DNA of 16,472 bases from the NCBI RefSeq assembly GCF_030525755.1, contig NZ_JAUNEC010000041.1, positions 1-16,472 on the forward strand. The letters are read 5' to 3'. The notes beneath the pieces were generated by a model. That model saw only the letters and a list, made by a program, of their open reading frames with translations, did no database searches and was not told the DNA's origin. Every line of letters begins with the position of its first letter. Positions within the stretch are counted from its first letter, which is position 1. Position numbers and translations under genes: made by a program. Origin of the DNA: Alysiella sp. Lineage in GTDB: Bacteria > Pseudomonadota > Gammaproteobacteria > Burkholderiales > Neisseriaceae. Below, piece after piece: positions 1-6,004 of the stretch.

Positions 1-22
1 CGCATTGTCGGCGATGGGGCTT

Positions 23-55
23 GATGATGGAGAGTGGTAGGGTTTCGCCCTAAAA
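23..55 (-). repeat. Short repeat R1, copy of the 12055-12085 repeat
   Basis: On the plus strand this reads TGATGGAGAGTGG then TAGGG-TTTCG-CCCTA, a small hairpin (38-52). About 25 of 30 positions match 12055-12085 once one gap is allowed. Both copies lie, on the minus strand, directly after the U-rich tail of a terminator-like hairpin. The role is unknown; it may mark the leader of a leftward operon. No gene can be recognised in bases 1-107, which are otherwise featureless apart from this repeat and the next hairpin. Confidence 0.45.
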
Positions 56-93
56 CAAAAACCGCTTATGCCCAGTTAAGGGATACGCGGTTT
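51..93 (-). terminator. Possible intrinsic terminator, leftward
   Basis: Arms AAACCGC (59-65) and GCGGTTT (87-93) enclose a 21-nt loop. Read on the minus strand the stem is followed by TTTTTGTTTT. The long loop makes it weaker than the hairpin at 166-189. It could catch leftward read-through from the tail operon. Confidence 0.4.
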
Positions 94-107
94 GGGATAA
101 AAAATAC

Positions 108-136
108 TTGAATTAAATTGTAATATATATTACAAT
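108..136 (+). promoter_or_regulatory. Sigma-70-type promoter for the small toxin-like gene
   Basis: TTGAAT (108-113), a 17-bp spacer and TACAAT (131-136) form a good promoter reading right; the start would be near 143. The expected transcript begins with a hairpin (TGTTGAA-TGGG-TTCAACA, 143-160) and leads into the 22-codon gene at 212 and possibly on to the ribbon-helix-helix gene at 363. The palindrome at 117-136 overlaps the spacer and the -10, so a protein bound there should block the promoter. Confidence 0.6.
117..136. promoter_or_regulatory. Perfect 20-bp palindrome, candidate operator
   Basis: ATTGTAATATATATTACAAT is its own reverse complement over all 20 bases. It covers the spacer and -10 of the promoter at 108-136. 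A homodimeric repressor is the natural reader; the ribbon-helix-helix protein encoded at 363-551 is the nearest candidate, but a host regulator is equally possible. The A+T-rich core means part of the symmetry could be chance, although the flanking TTG/CAA matches make that less likely. Confidence 0.6.
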
Positions 137-142
137 CTCTTC

Positions 143-160
143 TGTTGAATGGGTTCAACA
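143..160 (+). other. 5'-end stem-loop of the toxin-like mRNA
   Basis: TGTTGAA (143-149) and TTCAACA (154-160) pair perfectly around a TGGG loop. The hairpin falls at the predicted transcript start. Stable 5' hairpins are common on type I toxin mRNAs and slow their decay; that role here is inferred. Confidence 0.5.
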
Positions 161-165
161 AACGG

Positions 166-189
166 AAAAGCCCACCGTTTCCGATGGGC
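166..189 (-). terminator. Intrinsic terminator of the antisense RNA
   Basis: On the minus strand GCCCATCG-GAAA-CGGTGGGC forms an 8-bp stem (one U-G pair) with a GNRA tetraloop (170-189), followed by TTTT (169-166). The U-run is present only in the leftward direction, so it ends minus-strand transcription. It lies just upstream of the peptide gene at 212-280, where an antisense antitoxin RNA should end. Confidence 0.7.
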
Positions 190-211
190 AAATCAGCAGA
201 GGAAAAATGAA

Positions 212-280
212 ATGAATAGGCTCATTATTCAAATCATTCTCTTTCTGGTTTTGATGTTGGTAAGCGATAAAGCTTATTAA
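212..280 (+). CDS. Small hydrophobic peptide, Ibs-type toxin candidate
   Basis: The gene encodes 22 residues: MNRLIIQIILFL followed by VLMLVSDKAY. Almost the whole peptide is one hydrophobic, membrane-spanning-length segment with a basic residue at position 3. It resembles E. coli Ibs toxins (IbsC, recalled as MMRLVIILIV-LLLISFSAY) in the RL start, the Ile/Leu/Val core, the late Ser and the AY ending. Ibs toxins are membrane peptides whose overproduction collapses membrane potential. The ribosome binding site AGAGGA (198-203) lies 8 nt before the ATG. A start at 207 gives only Met-Lys-stop (ATGAAATGA) and its TGA overlaps this ATG. A promoter lies upstream, an antisense RNA promoter and terminator bracket the gene on the other strand. 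Similarity over so short a peptide is suggestive; the surrounding signals carry much of the weight. Confidence 0.65.
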   Translation: MNRLIIQIILFLVLMLVSDKAY

Positions 281-328
281 AAACCTGAAAGATGGGGTGG
301 CGGCGGCAACCGCTGCCCCAGTTCCTCA

Positions 329-357
329 ATCATACAATTTTAACTGGATTTTGACAA
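329..357 (-). promoter_or_regulatory. Promoter of the antisense RNA
   Basis: On the minus strand TTGTCA (357-352), a 17-bp spacer and TATGAT (334-329) differ from the sigma-70 consensus at one base in each hexamer. The predicted start is near 322. It is the best promoter match I found in the window and has no protein gene immediately downstream on its strand; it faces the back of the small peptide gene. Confidence 0.7.
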
Positions 358-362
358 GCGAA

Positions 363-551
363 ATGGCACTGACACAACAAGAACGCAACCGCAAATCGCG
401 TGATAAATTGGGCATCAAACAAAAATTGTTTGCCCTAGATACCGACACCATCGCTTTACTGGAACGCATTGCCCAACAAACAGGGCAAAGCCAAACGCAA
501 GTTTTTAAAAATGCTTTGGCAGTTTATGCTCAAAGCATTGAAGGCAACTGA
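363..551 (+). CDS. Small ribbon-helix-helix DNA-binding protein
   Basis: The 62-residue product begins MALTQQERNRKSRDKLG and then shows a ribbon-helix-helix pattern: a short strand (KLFALD, about 21-26), a helix (TDTIALLERIAQQTG) and a second helix (SQTQVFKNALAVYA). Such proteins bind operator DNA as dimers and commonly act as autorepressors or antitoxin-type regulators. I chose the ATG at 363: an in-frame GTG at 297 would add an Ala/Pro-rich stretch read from the antisense-RNA promoter region and is unlikely. No strong ribosome binding site is visible. The gene converges on gp45, with 8 nt between the two stop codons. It may repress the palindromic promoter at 108-136; that link is inferred. 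Confidence 0.65.
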   Translation: MALTQQERNRKSRDKLGIKQKLFALDTDTIALLERIAQQTGQSQTQVFKNALAVYAQSIEGN

Positions 552-559
552 CCCACCAT

Positions 560-1180
560 TTACCTTGCTGTTGTGGTCGTACCGCCACTGTCGCCGCCAT
601 GCGTGTGATTTTGCAAGGAAATATTACCAGCCACCACATCATCTGTGGTTTTCAGGCTACCTAAAACCCTTGCGCCACTACCGCCTTGAATTGCCAAGCC
701 ACCGTTGCCATTGATTTGCCCTTGTGCGGTTAAAACCGCGCTGGTTTCGGTTAAAGGGCTGTTGATTTGCACTTTTTGCGTGGCGTTAATGACCAGATTG
801 TCGCAGTCAATTTCAATCAATTTGCCTTGTTTCAGCACAATCTTGCTGCCCGATTGGTCATACACCGCCACTTCGCCCGCTTGCAGGTTTTGTACCCGAA
901 ACGCGCCATTTTCGCTGGCAACCACAATGCCATGTGTGGTGTCGCCACCCAAAGGCAACACAATCACTTCTGTGCCACTGGGCGCATGGCTGGTAAAGCC
1001 AAATTGCTGAAATTGTTCCACATCTTGCAAGGTTTCATCTGCCAAAGCCGATACCTGTACACGGGTAATCGGTGTGGCGGTTTGGCTTAAATTCAGTTTG
1101 CCGCGAAAGGCTTGCCTTATGCTGCCTGAAACGTTTTGGGCTACCTGAAGGGTTTTGTGGGCAAATTGGGCTAAACTCAT
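560..1180 (-). CDS. gp45: Mu gp45-like baseplate spike protein
   Basis: The product (206 aa) matches the Mu gp45 family: an N-terminal OB-fold region (VIVLPLGGDTTHGIVVAS, about residues 75-92) and a C-terminal beta-helical, Gly/Asn-rich region. The spike is a trimer at the centre of the baseplate that pierces the outer membrane on contraction. NHTHGG near the C-terminus matches the HxH apex motif by which P2 and Mu spikes bind a metal ion. I chose the ATG at 1180 because it overlaps the stop of the hub gene as ATGA and GGAG lies upstream; starts further upstream add a basic stretch read inside the hub gene. The length agrees with Mu gp45. Near-match uptake sequences lie at 654, 1119 and 1138. 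The next Mu gene (gp46) is not present downstream. Confidence 0.88.
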   Translation of the reverse strand: MSLAQFAHKTLQVAQNVSGSIRQAFRGKLNLSQTATPITRVQVSALADETLQDVEQFQQFGFTSHAPSGTEVIVLPLGGDTTHGIVVASENGAFRVQNLQAGEVAVYDQSGSKIVLKQGKLIEIDCDNLVINATQKVQINSPLTETSAVLTAQGQINGNGGLAIQGGSGARVLGSLKTTDDVVAGNISLQNHTHGGDSGGTTTTAR

Positions 1181-2313
1181 TTGTGGCACAGCTCCTGTGT
1201 GTGGTTTTGTCCGTTGGCGGTTTTGCGCCGACCGCGCCGTTGCCGCGCCTGTTGTGATTTTGTGGGATACGCATCGGGTGTCCACACGCCGTCTTCTTTT
1301 AAGCGTAACTCGGTTTGTGTGCCACCCATGCGGCTTAAACTGAAACGCCGCCCCATAATGAAAAATATGGCATCTATGCCTGCTTCTTCATCAATAAAAT
1401 GCACCCTCTGTCCCGCTTCCCACAGTTTGCCGTCTGCGGTTTTGTGGTCGCCAACGGTAATCGTCAGCGTGAAGCCTGCCAGTTTCCAGTCTGAAAGCTG
1501 TTTTTTGGCTTGGCGTTGCAGGTTTTCCAGATTGTCGGCATCGGCAATCACAACGGTTTTGGGTCGGTGCAGCGTCATACTGGGGTCTTGCCACACCCAC
1601 TTTAAATCGTGTTTGCCACTGTTGCCGCTGCGTCCGTGCGATTGTGCCAAAAAGGTCACTTCCGAATACCGCTCATCGGTGTCGTGCGTCATGTGTACGC
1701 TTTGCACATTACGCCGTGTGTCGTTTTTGCTCCAACATAAAGTGGCAACGGGTGTGCTGCTGTAATCCGCACCGCCAACAATCAATGTGCCATCTGGCTC
1801 AAACCAAGCGTGTAGCCCGACTGAATTGGCGATGTGGGTCAAGGCCTGCCACACCGTTTGGCTGGGTTCAATGTCGATTTTGTCCAGCGTGGGATTTTGT
1901 TCGGCTTTCAGTTCCACTTTGCTGATGTATTTTGACCACGGCGCAACCAGTTTTTTTGCCGCGTCCAACACCGTCATGCCTTTCACATTGATTTGTGGTG
2001 CGGAACAGTCCACCAGCAAACACGCCATATCGCGCCCCGTTAAACGCAGGCTGCGTTGTCCTTTGCTTTTGTCGTGGACTTGGCTGCCGATGATGCCCGT
2101 TAAAACGGTTTCGCCATTGATGAGCACTTGGCATTGCTGCCCTGCCAAATTGGGGATTTCGCCCTGTTCGGACGATACGCCCAATTCAAACTCAAAGCCA
2201 TCAGCAGGGATTAAAAAATCGCTGTCTATATCATAACTTAACCAATCGCGGTGTTCTTGTCCGCCTATGCGGACGATGATGCTGTTTTGGTACAAATTAT
2301 TTGGCATAAGCAT
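1177..2313 (-). CDS. P: Mu P-like baseplate hub protein (gp44)
   Basis: This 378-residue product fits the Mu gp44/P family, the baseplate hub related to T4 gp27 and phage late control D proteins. Its start (NNLYQNSIIVRIGGQEHRDW) and the run LTGRDMACLLVDCSAP (about 92-107) are typical, as is the central region with SQTVWQALTHIANSVGLHAWF (about 152-172). The hub joins the tail tube to the gp45 spike. The C-terminus is Arg/Lys/Gln-rich. The start overlaps the end of the N gene by 17 nt; ATG 2313 is preferred over ATG 2307 because GGG lies at a more usable distance. In Mu a late promoter lies at gene P; I saw no obvious promoter here. Confidence 0.9.
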   Translation of the reverse strand: MLMPNNLYQNSIIVRIGGQEHRDWLSYDIDSDFLIPADGFEFELGVSSEQGEIPNLAGQQCQVLINGETVLTGIIGSQVHDKSKGQRSLRLTGRDMACLLVDCSAPQINVKGMTVLDAAKKLVAPWSKYISKVELKAEQNPTLDKIDIEPSQTVWQALTHIANSVGLHAWFEPDGTLIVGGADYSSTPVATLCWSKNDTRRNVQSVHMTHDTDERYSEVTFLAQSHGRSGNSGKHDLKWVWQDPSMTLHRPKTVVIADADNLENLQRQAKKQLSDWKLAGFTLTITVGDHKTADGKLWEAGQRVHFIDEEAGIDAIFFIMGRRFSLSRMGGTQTELRLKEDGVWTPDAYPTKSQQARQRRGRRKTANGQNHTQELCHK

Positions 2314-3565
2314 TGATGAAATCGCCCTTTTTAATGAAATTGGGGTGTGTTATGTGTGGGTTCAGGCGAATTAACTCATTGCTGCGTGTGAAGTCGCCAT
2401 AAAAGGCAAAGGCGATTTGCTGCACCGTGCCATTTAAAGGTGCAGGTCGCGCAATCAAAGGCGGTTTTTGGTTGATGGCCGCAATAACAAGGACATTGAG
2501 GCTGCCTGAAGCCTGTCGCAGGCTTTCAATCACATTTTGCCTGTGTTGATAGGCGCGAAAATCGCTTTTATGGCGTGTATCGCGCAAAGCGGCGATTTCG
2601 CTTTGCACGCGCACGCGCAGGCTGCGGTTCAGGTACAGCAAATCGGGGGCATTCATGTTGTCGCCATATTGCTCAATCAGATAACAGGCTACCTGAAGCA
2701 CATTTGCCAAAACCAAGAGACGCAAGATTTGACTGAATACTGCCATCTGCACGGCATCAGGACGCTGTGCGGTGTGCGCCTGTTTCAATGCCACTTGACG
2801 CGGTAAGACCAATAAGGCATCCGCTTGGCGCATGGCTTCATCAAAACGGCTTTTGGCAGGTCGGCTGTCGGTGTGGGCGGTGTCGCTCATGCCTGCAGCA
2901 GCAAACAAGGCTCGTTGGCTCATTTTGTCCACATCGTCTGCCCAATCGCGCCAATTGGGGTGCAAATTGTCGCCCAATTTGGGATAAGGCAAAGCAAACA
3001 CATCGCGCAATGCCGTCCACACGCCACGTGCCGTACCCCACAAACCCATTGCACTGCCCAGCAAGGCAGCGGTGTCTTGTTTGACCATGTTTAAACTGTC
3101 TATGAAGCCTTCCAGTGCGGCACGGTAGCCGTCAATCCGCGCAATCAGCCGTTCCAATTCCATCAAGAATTGATTTTCAAAGACGAAAATTTTGTGCGGC
3201 TCGCCCGATTCCCGAAACGTGATGTCCAGCGTAGCATAGTCCACATTGTCCGCTTCGTGGCGAAAGTGCCAGCTTTCAGGCAGCATATGGGGCATACGCC
3301 CCCAAATCGGATGCACCAACACGCCACTGCCTTGTTCCATCAAGGCTTCAATCAAGGCGTTCAAACGGCTGTGATACTGCTTGCCCCAAAACACCGCCGA
3401 TACTTGGATTTGTCGCCCCTTTGTCCCCATGTCTTCCAAATGCGTGCCGTTGGCAAAAGGATAAGCGTGTTCCACCAACGCTTTACCATCACTTTCTTCA
3501 AGGCTCATCACATCAAAGCGCACACCTTTGAATGACGCATCTTGTAAAACCGTGTGCCACATCAT
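2297..3565 (-). CDS. N: Mu N-like DNA circulation / tail protein (gp43)
   Basis: The 422-residue product matches the DNA circularisation protein N family. The N-terminal domain (about 1-110) has the usual pattern WHTVLQDASFKGVRF, HAYPFANGTHLEDMG and GRQIQVSAVFWG. The C-terminal 55 residues (QQIAFAFYGDFTRSNELIRLNP) resemble a LysM-like repeat, common at the end of this family. N is part of the tail/baseplate region in Mu and is named for its proposed role with injected DNA. Its ATG overlaps the tape-measure stop by 4 nt (ATGA), implying coupled translation. Exact uptake sequences occur inside the gene at 2499-2510 and 2686-2697. Confidence 0.9.
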   Translation of the reverse strand: MMWHTVLQDASFKGVRFDVMSLEESDGKALVEHAYPFANGTHLEDMGTKGRQIQVSAVFWGKQYHSRLNALIEALMEQGSGVLVHPIWGRMPHMLPESWHFRHEADNVDYATLDITFRESGEPHKIFVFENQFLMELERLIARIDGYRAALEGFIDSLNMVKQDTAALLGSAMGLWGTARGVWTALRDVFALPYPKLGDNLHPNWRDWADDVDKMSQRALFAAAGMSDTAHTDSRPAKSRFDEAMRQADALLVLPRQVALKQAHTAQRPDAVQMAVFSQILRLLVLANVLQVACYLIEQYGDNMNAPDLLYLNRSLRVRVQSEIAALRDTRHKSDFRAYQHRQNVIESLRQASGSLNVLVIAAINQKPPLIARPAPLNGTVQQIAFAFYGDFTRSNELIRLNPHITHPNFIKKGDFINAYAK

Positions 3566-5763
3566 TGTCCTGCTCCTCGCCCAAACATTGCCACCTGATG
3601 CCGCGACACTTCACTAGCAATCACGCGCCCGTCCAAATGCACCGTCATGTTGTTTTGAATGGTTTGGTTTAAACCGCCCAAAGTGCCATTGATGGTGTCC
3701 AATTTGCCGCCCACCGCCGCCGTGTCCGCTTGTAAGGCAGCCTGAAAAGAAGCCGTTTGTTCGTTTAAAGCGGTTTGATATGCAGCGGTTTGCTCGGGGG
3801 GACTTGAGGCTGCATGAAGGGTTTTACCGTCCAAGACCGCTTGCAATTGCGCGTATTGTTGGCGATAAGCTGCTGCGTCTCGTGGACTGGTTTCCTGCAA
3901 TTGCTCGGCGCGGCGACGCAAATGTTTTTCCTGTTGCGTTTCATAACCTGCCCAGCCAAACAGGGAACGCATACCGCGATCGAGTTTTTCAGATAAGCCC
4001 ACAAGGGCTTGGGTTTCCGCGCTTTTATCGGGTTTTTCCGCCCATTTTGTTACGCCATACATCACACCCAAAGGCGCAGCCGCTGCCAACATCGCGCCAG
4101 AGCCTGCTGCCCCTGTTCCGCCAGCGAACAAACGCGAACCGATTGCACCCCCTCGCCCTAAACTGCCTGCTGCCCCTGTTAAACGTGAGCCTAAACCCCC
4201 GCCTTTGCCAAGCAAACTCATTGCCCCTTGCGCCACTGCTGCGGCTGTGGCTGCGGCGGCCAATGCTTTTAAGGCTTCTGTGGCAACAGGAAATTCGGCT
4301 GCCAAACTTTTAAACTGGGTTTCGGCTTCCACTAAATTTTCAAAAGTTTGGGATTCTTGTAATGCCAAATCGCGCAAACTGGCAGCGCGTTCTTGTCGTG
4401 CTGCCGCGCCATTGCCCATAAAGGCGTTTTTATCGCCAATGGTATTGCTTTGATTGCCCAGTAATTCATTGTAATATTGGCTTATTTGTGCATGGTCTAT
4501 CATGGCATTTAAACCTGCACGCGCTTGCATATCGGGCAGCAAACGCGAAATCATGAATGCCTGCATGGTCGCCATTTCCTGTTTAGCGGCTTCATCGCCT
4601 TTGTCGGCGCGTGCTTTGGCTGCCTGAAAGTCCTTGTCTTCGCTTAACAGTTTTTGCGCGAAATCACCCAAAACCTGCATGGCGTTTTTGCCTTCGCGCT
4701 GACCTTCCAAGACCATTTTTTGCCAATCTTGTCCGCTGCCACGCTCCTGTAATAACCTGTCCATGCGTTTGGTGGTATCGGCACTCAATGTCTTTTGCAG
4801 GGCATTTTTGATGTTGTTTGCCGCTTCGCTGGTGCTGCCTGCCTTATTGCTGGCCGATTGCAACATGGAGAGCAACATCGCCAAACCTGCTTCGCCCGTG
4901 AACCCTGCGGCTTTGGCATCGGGCAACAAAGACGGCAATTCACGCACCATGTCGGCAATTTCAAACGTGCCTTGCATACCCGATTGTGCTGCCATTTGGC
5001 TGGCGCGTGCCACGTCAAAGCCGTTATTGGCAAATACCTGTGCCAATTTAGCGGCAGCTGCACCATCGTATTGCCCATTTTCGCCTGCGGCCAATGCCAA
5101 ATTGTGCGTGGCGTGGGCATCGCGTTTAACCTGTTCAAACGTCATACCATTGGCCAGCATACCTTGCACGGTGTCAATCGCCACATCATGATGCCCACCG
5201 TTTTTTTCCACCAAATCACGAATTAAGGCACGGACTTCAGGTAGCCCTTTGGTTTCCATCCATTGTGTGTCTTTACCTTGTGTTTCGCCATGTGCCGCCC
5301 AAGTGGTTTCGCGCAGGCGCATATCCAAATTTTTATACTGTTCCATCGTGGGCGAAACCACCGCATACGCCGCTGTCCCACCTGCCACTGCTGCCGTACC
5401 CCATTGCCTGATTTTGCCCATTGCCCCAGCAAAACGGCTTTGGGTTTGTATGCCTTGCTTGAGTTCGGCATTGAGCTGGGCAATGCGGTTTTTTGTTGCA
5501 GCTGCGGCACGGGCAAGGTCGTTTTGTGAAGCCGTGCCACGTTGTGCCAAAGCCCGATACGCCGCTTGAGTGCGCGTGATTTCGCGTTGGATTTCTTTCT
5601 CGCTGCGGATATTGAGCAGGGCATAAGGGCGACTTTTGTTTGCCAGTTCCGCTTTGCGGCGATTGATGAGTTCCAACTCTTTTTGCGTGCGTTGAATTAA
5701 ACGCGATGCGCCTTCATCGCGTGCCGAAAGGGAAAGGGTTAGCCTCATATTGCCCGATGACAT
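3562..5763 (-). CDS. Tail tape measure protein
   Basis: The 733-residue product has the features of a tape measure: a charged N-terminal coiled-coil (about 15-110, ending in repeated Ala/Lys/Gln heptads), a phage minor tail / TP901-like core (about 130-330, including MRLRETTWAAHG and VQGMLANGMTFEQV), an Ala/Gly-rich hydrophobic segment (about 490-580) and a Gln/Ala-rich tail. It sets tail length and passes through the tube during injection. Length is shorter than in long-tailed phages but fits Mu-type tails. The start is odd: seven Ts from a terminator-like hairpin touch the ATG, and the only Shine-Dalgarno-like bases (AAGG) are inside the stem. A second Met at 5748 (MRLTLSLSAR) is an alternative start. 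An uptake sequence lies at 3735-3746. Confidence 0.88.
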   Translation of the reverse strand: MSSGNMRLTLSLSARDEGASRLIQRTQKELELINRRKAELANKSRPYALLNIRSEKEIQREITRTQAAYRALAQRGTASQNDLARAAAATKNRIAQLNAELKQGIQTQSRFAGAMGKIRQWGTAAVAGGTAAYAVVSPTMEQYKNLDMRLRETTWAAHGETQGKDTQWMETKGLPEVRALIRDLVEKNGGHHDVAIDTVQGMLANGMTFEQVKRDAHATHNLALAAGENGQYDGAAAAKLAQVFANNGFDVARASQMAAQSGMQGTFEIADMVRELPSLLPDAKAAGFTGEAGLAMLLSMLQSASNKAGSTSEAANNIKNALQKTLSADTTKRMDRLLQERGSGQDWQKMVLEGQREGKNAMQVLGDFAQKLLSEDKDFQAAKARADKGDEAAKQEMATMQAFMISRLLPDMQARAGLNAMIDHAQISQYYNELLGNQSNTIGDKNAFMGNGAAARQERAASLRDLALQESQTFENLVEAETQFKSLAAEFPVATEALKALAAAATAAAVAQGAMSLLGKGGGLGSRLTGAAGSLGRGGAIGSRLFAGGTGAAGSGAMLAAAAPLGVMYGVTKWAEKPDKSAETQALVGLSEKLDRGMRSLFGWAGYETQQEKHLRRRAEQLQETSPRDAAAYRQQYAQLQAVLDGKTLHAASSPPEQTAAYQTALNEQTASFQAALQADTAAVGGKLDTINGTLGGLNQTIQNNMTVHLDGRVIASEVSRHQVAMFGRGAGQ

Positions 5764-5821
5764 AAAAAAACCGCCTTTAAACTGGGATTAACACGCGTTT
5801 AATCCTAATTTAAAGGCGGTT
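5764..5821 (-). terminator. Strong hairpin plus U-run abutting the tape-measure start
   Basis: Perfect 13-bp arms AACCGCCTTTAAA (5769-5781) and TTTAAAGGCGGTT (5809-5821) enclose a second perfect 7-bp stem GGATTAA/TTAATCC (5785-5791/5799-5805) across a 3x3 internal loop. On the minus strand the stem ends in a run of Ts and the next bases are the ATG of the tape measure. It has the full form of an intrinsic terminator and also hides the only AAGG upstream of the ATG. It could attenuate transcription, restrict translation, or both. Confidence 0.75.
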
Positions 5822-5848
5822 GCAGTGTGGAGTATAAAGGTTTCGTCC

Positions 5849-6004
5849 CTAATCCGTTGGCTTGGGTAAACGCCGCGAAACAATCACGCCTTCGTTGCTT
5901 GATTGTTTGATGCCCAAGCTGGTCAAAACATCGTCCAGCCAAGCGGACAATTCGGCGTGGCACATGGCAGCTACCGCGTCCGCGCCCACACCTGCTTTGG
6001 CCAT
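5849..6004 (-). CDS. Small ORF, likely tail chaperone second-frame product
   Basis: Fifty-one codons run from an ATG that shares one base with the upstream stop (TAATG) to TAG. The product starts MAKAGVGADAVAAMCHAELS, continues with a helical AWLDDVLTSLGI segment and ends in a basic SRRLPKPTD. Position between chaperone and tape measure is where contractile and siphophage tails encode the chaperone extension that is usually reached by ribosomal frameshifting. Here the frame is -1 relative to the chaperone and stays open upstream, but the upstream part is full of rare Arg codons and no good slippery heptamer is seen, so stop-start reinitiation at TAATG is the simpler route. The ORF is supported by position and composition; the function is inferred. 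Confidence 0.6.
   Translation of the reverse strand: MAKAGVGADAVAAMCHAELSAWLDDVLTSLGIKQSSNEGVIVSRRLPKPTD

Larger units (their letters stand above)
166..322 (-). ncRNA. Candidate Sib-like antisense antitoxin RNA (about 157 nt)
   Basis: A near-consensus promoter (329-357, minus) predicts a start near 322 and the terminator at 166-189 gives an end near 166. The RNA would start with a strong 5' hairpin (arms 310-320 and 293-303, 11 bp with two wobble pairs), run antisense across the entire 22-codon gene and its ribosome binding site, and end in a GNRA-capped terminator. Sib RNAs of E. coli are about 140 nt and likewise cover the whole ibs gene. The ends are predicted from signals, not observed; Rfam matching was not possible. 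Confidence 0.6.

Noticed and set aside
1..40. Possible end of a plus-strand gene at the left edge (ALSAMGLDDGEW-stop)
   Set aside because: Twelve codons are too few, all other frames near the edge are also open, and nothing identifies it.
297..362. Longer start (GTG 297) for the ribbon-helix-helix gene
   Set aside because: The added Ala/Pro-rich residues overlap the antisense-RNA promoter and 5' hairpin; MALTQQERNRK at 363 is a natural N-terminus.
1181..1285. Upstream ATG extension of gp45
   Set aside because: The added residues are read in another frame of the hub gene; ATG 1180 shows the ATGA overlap.
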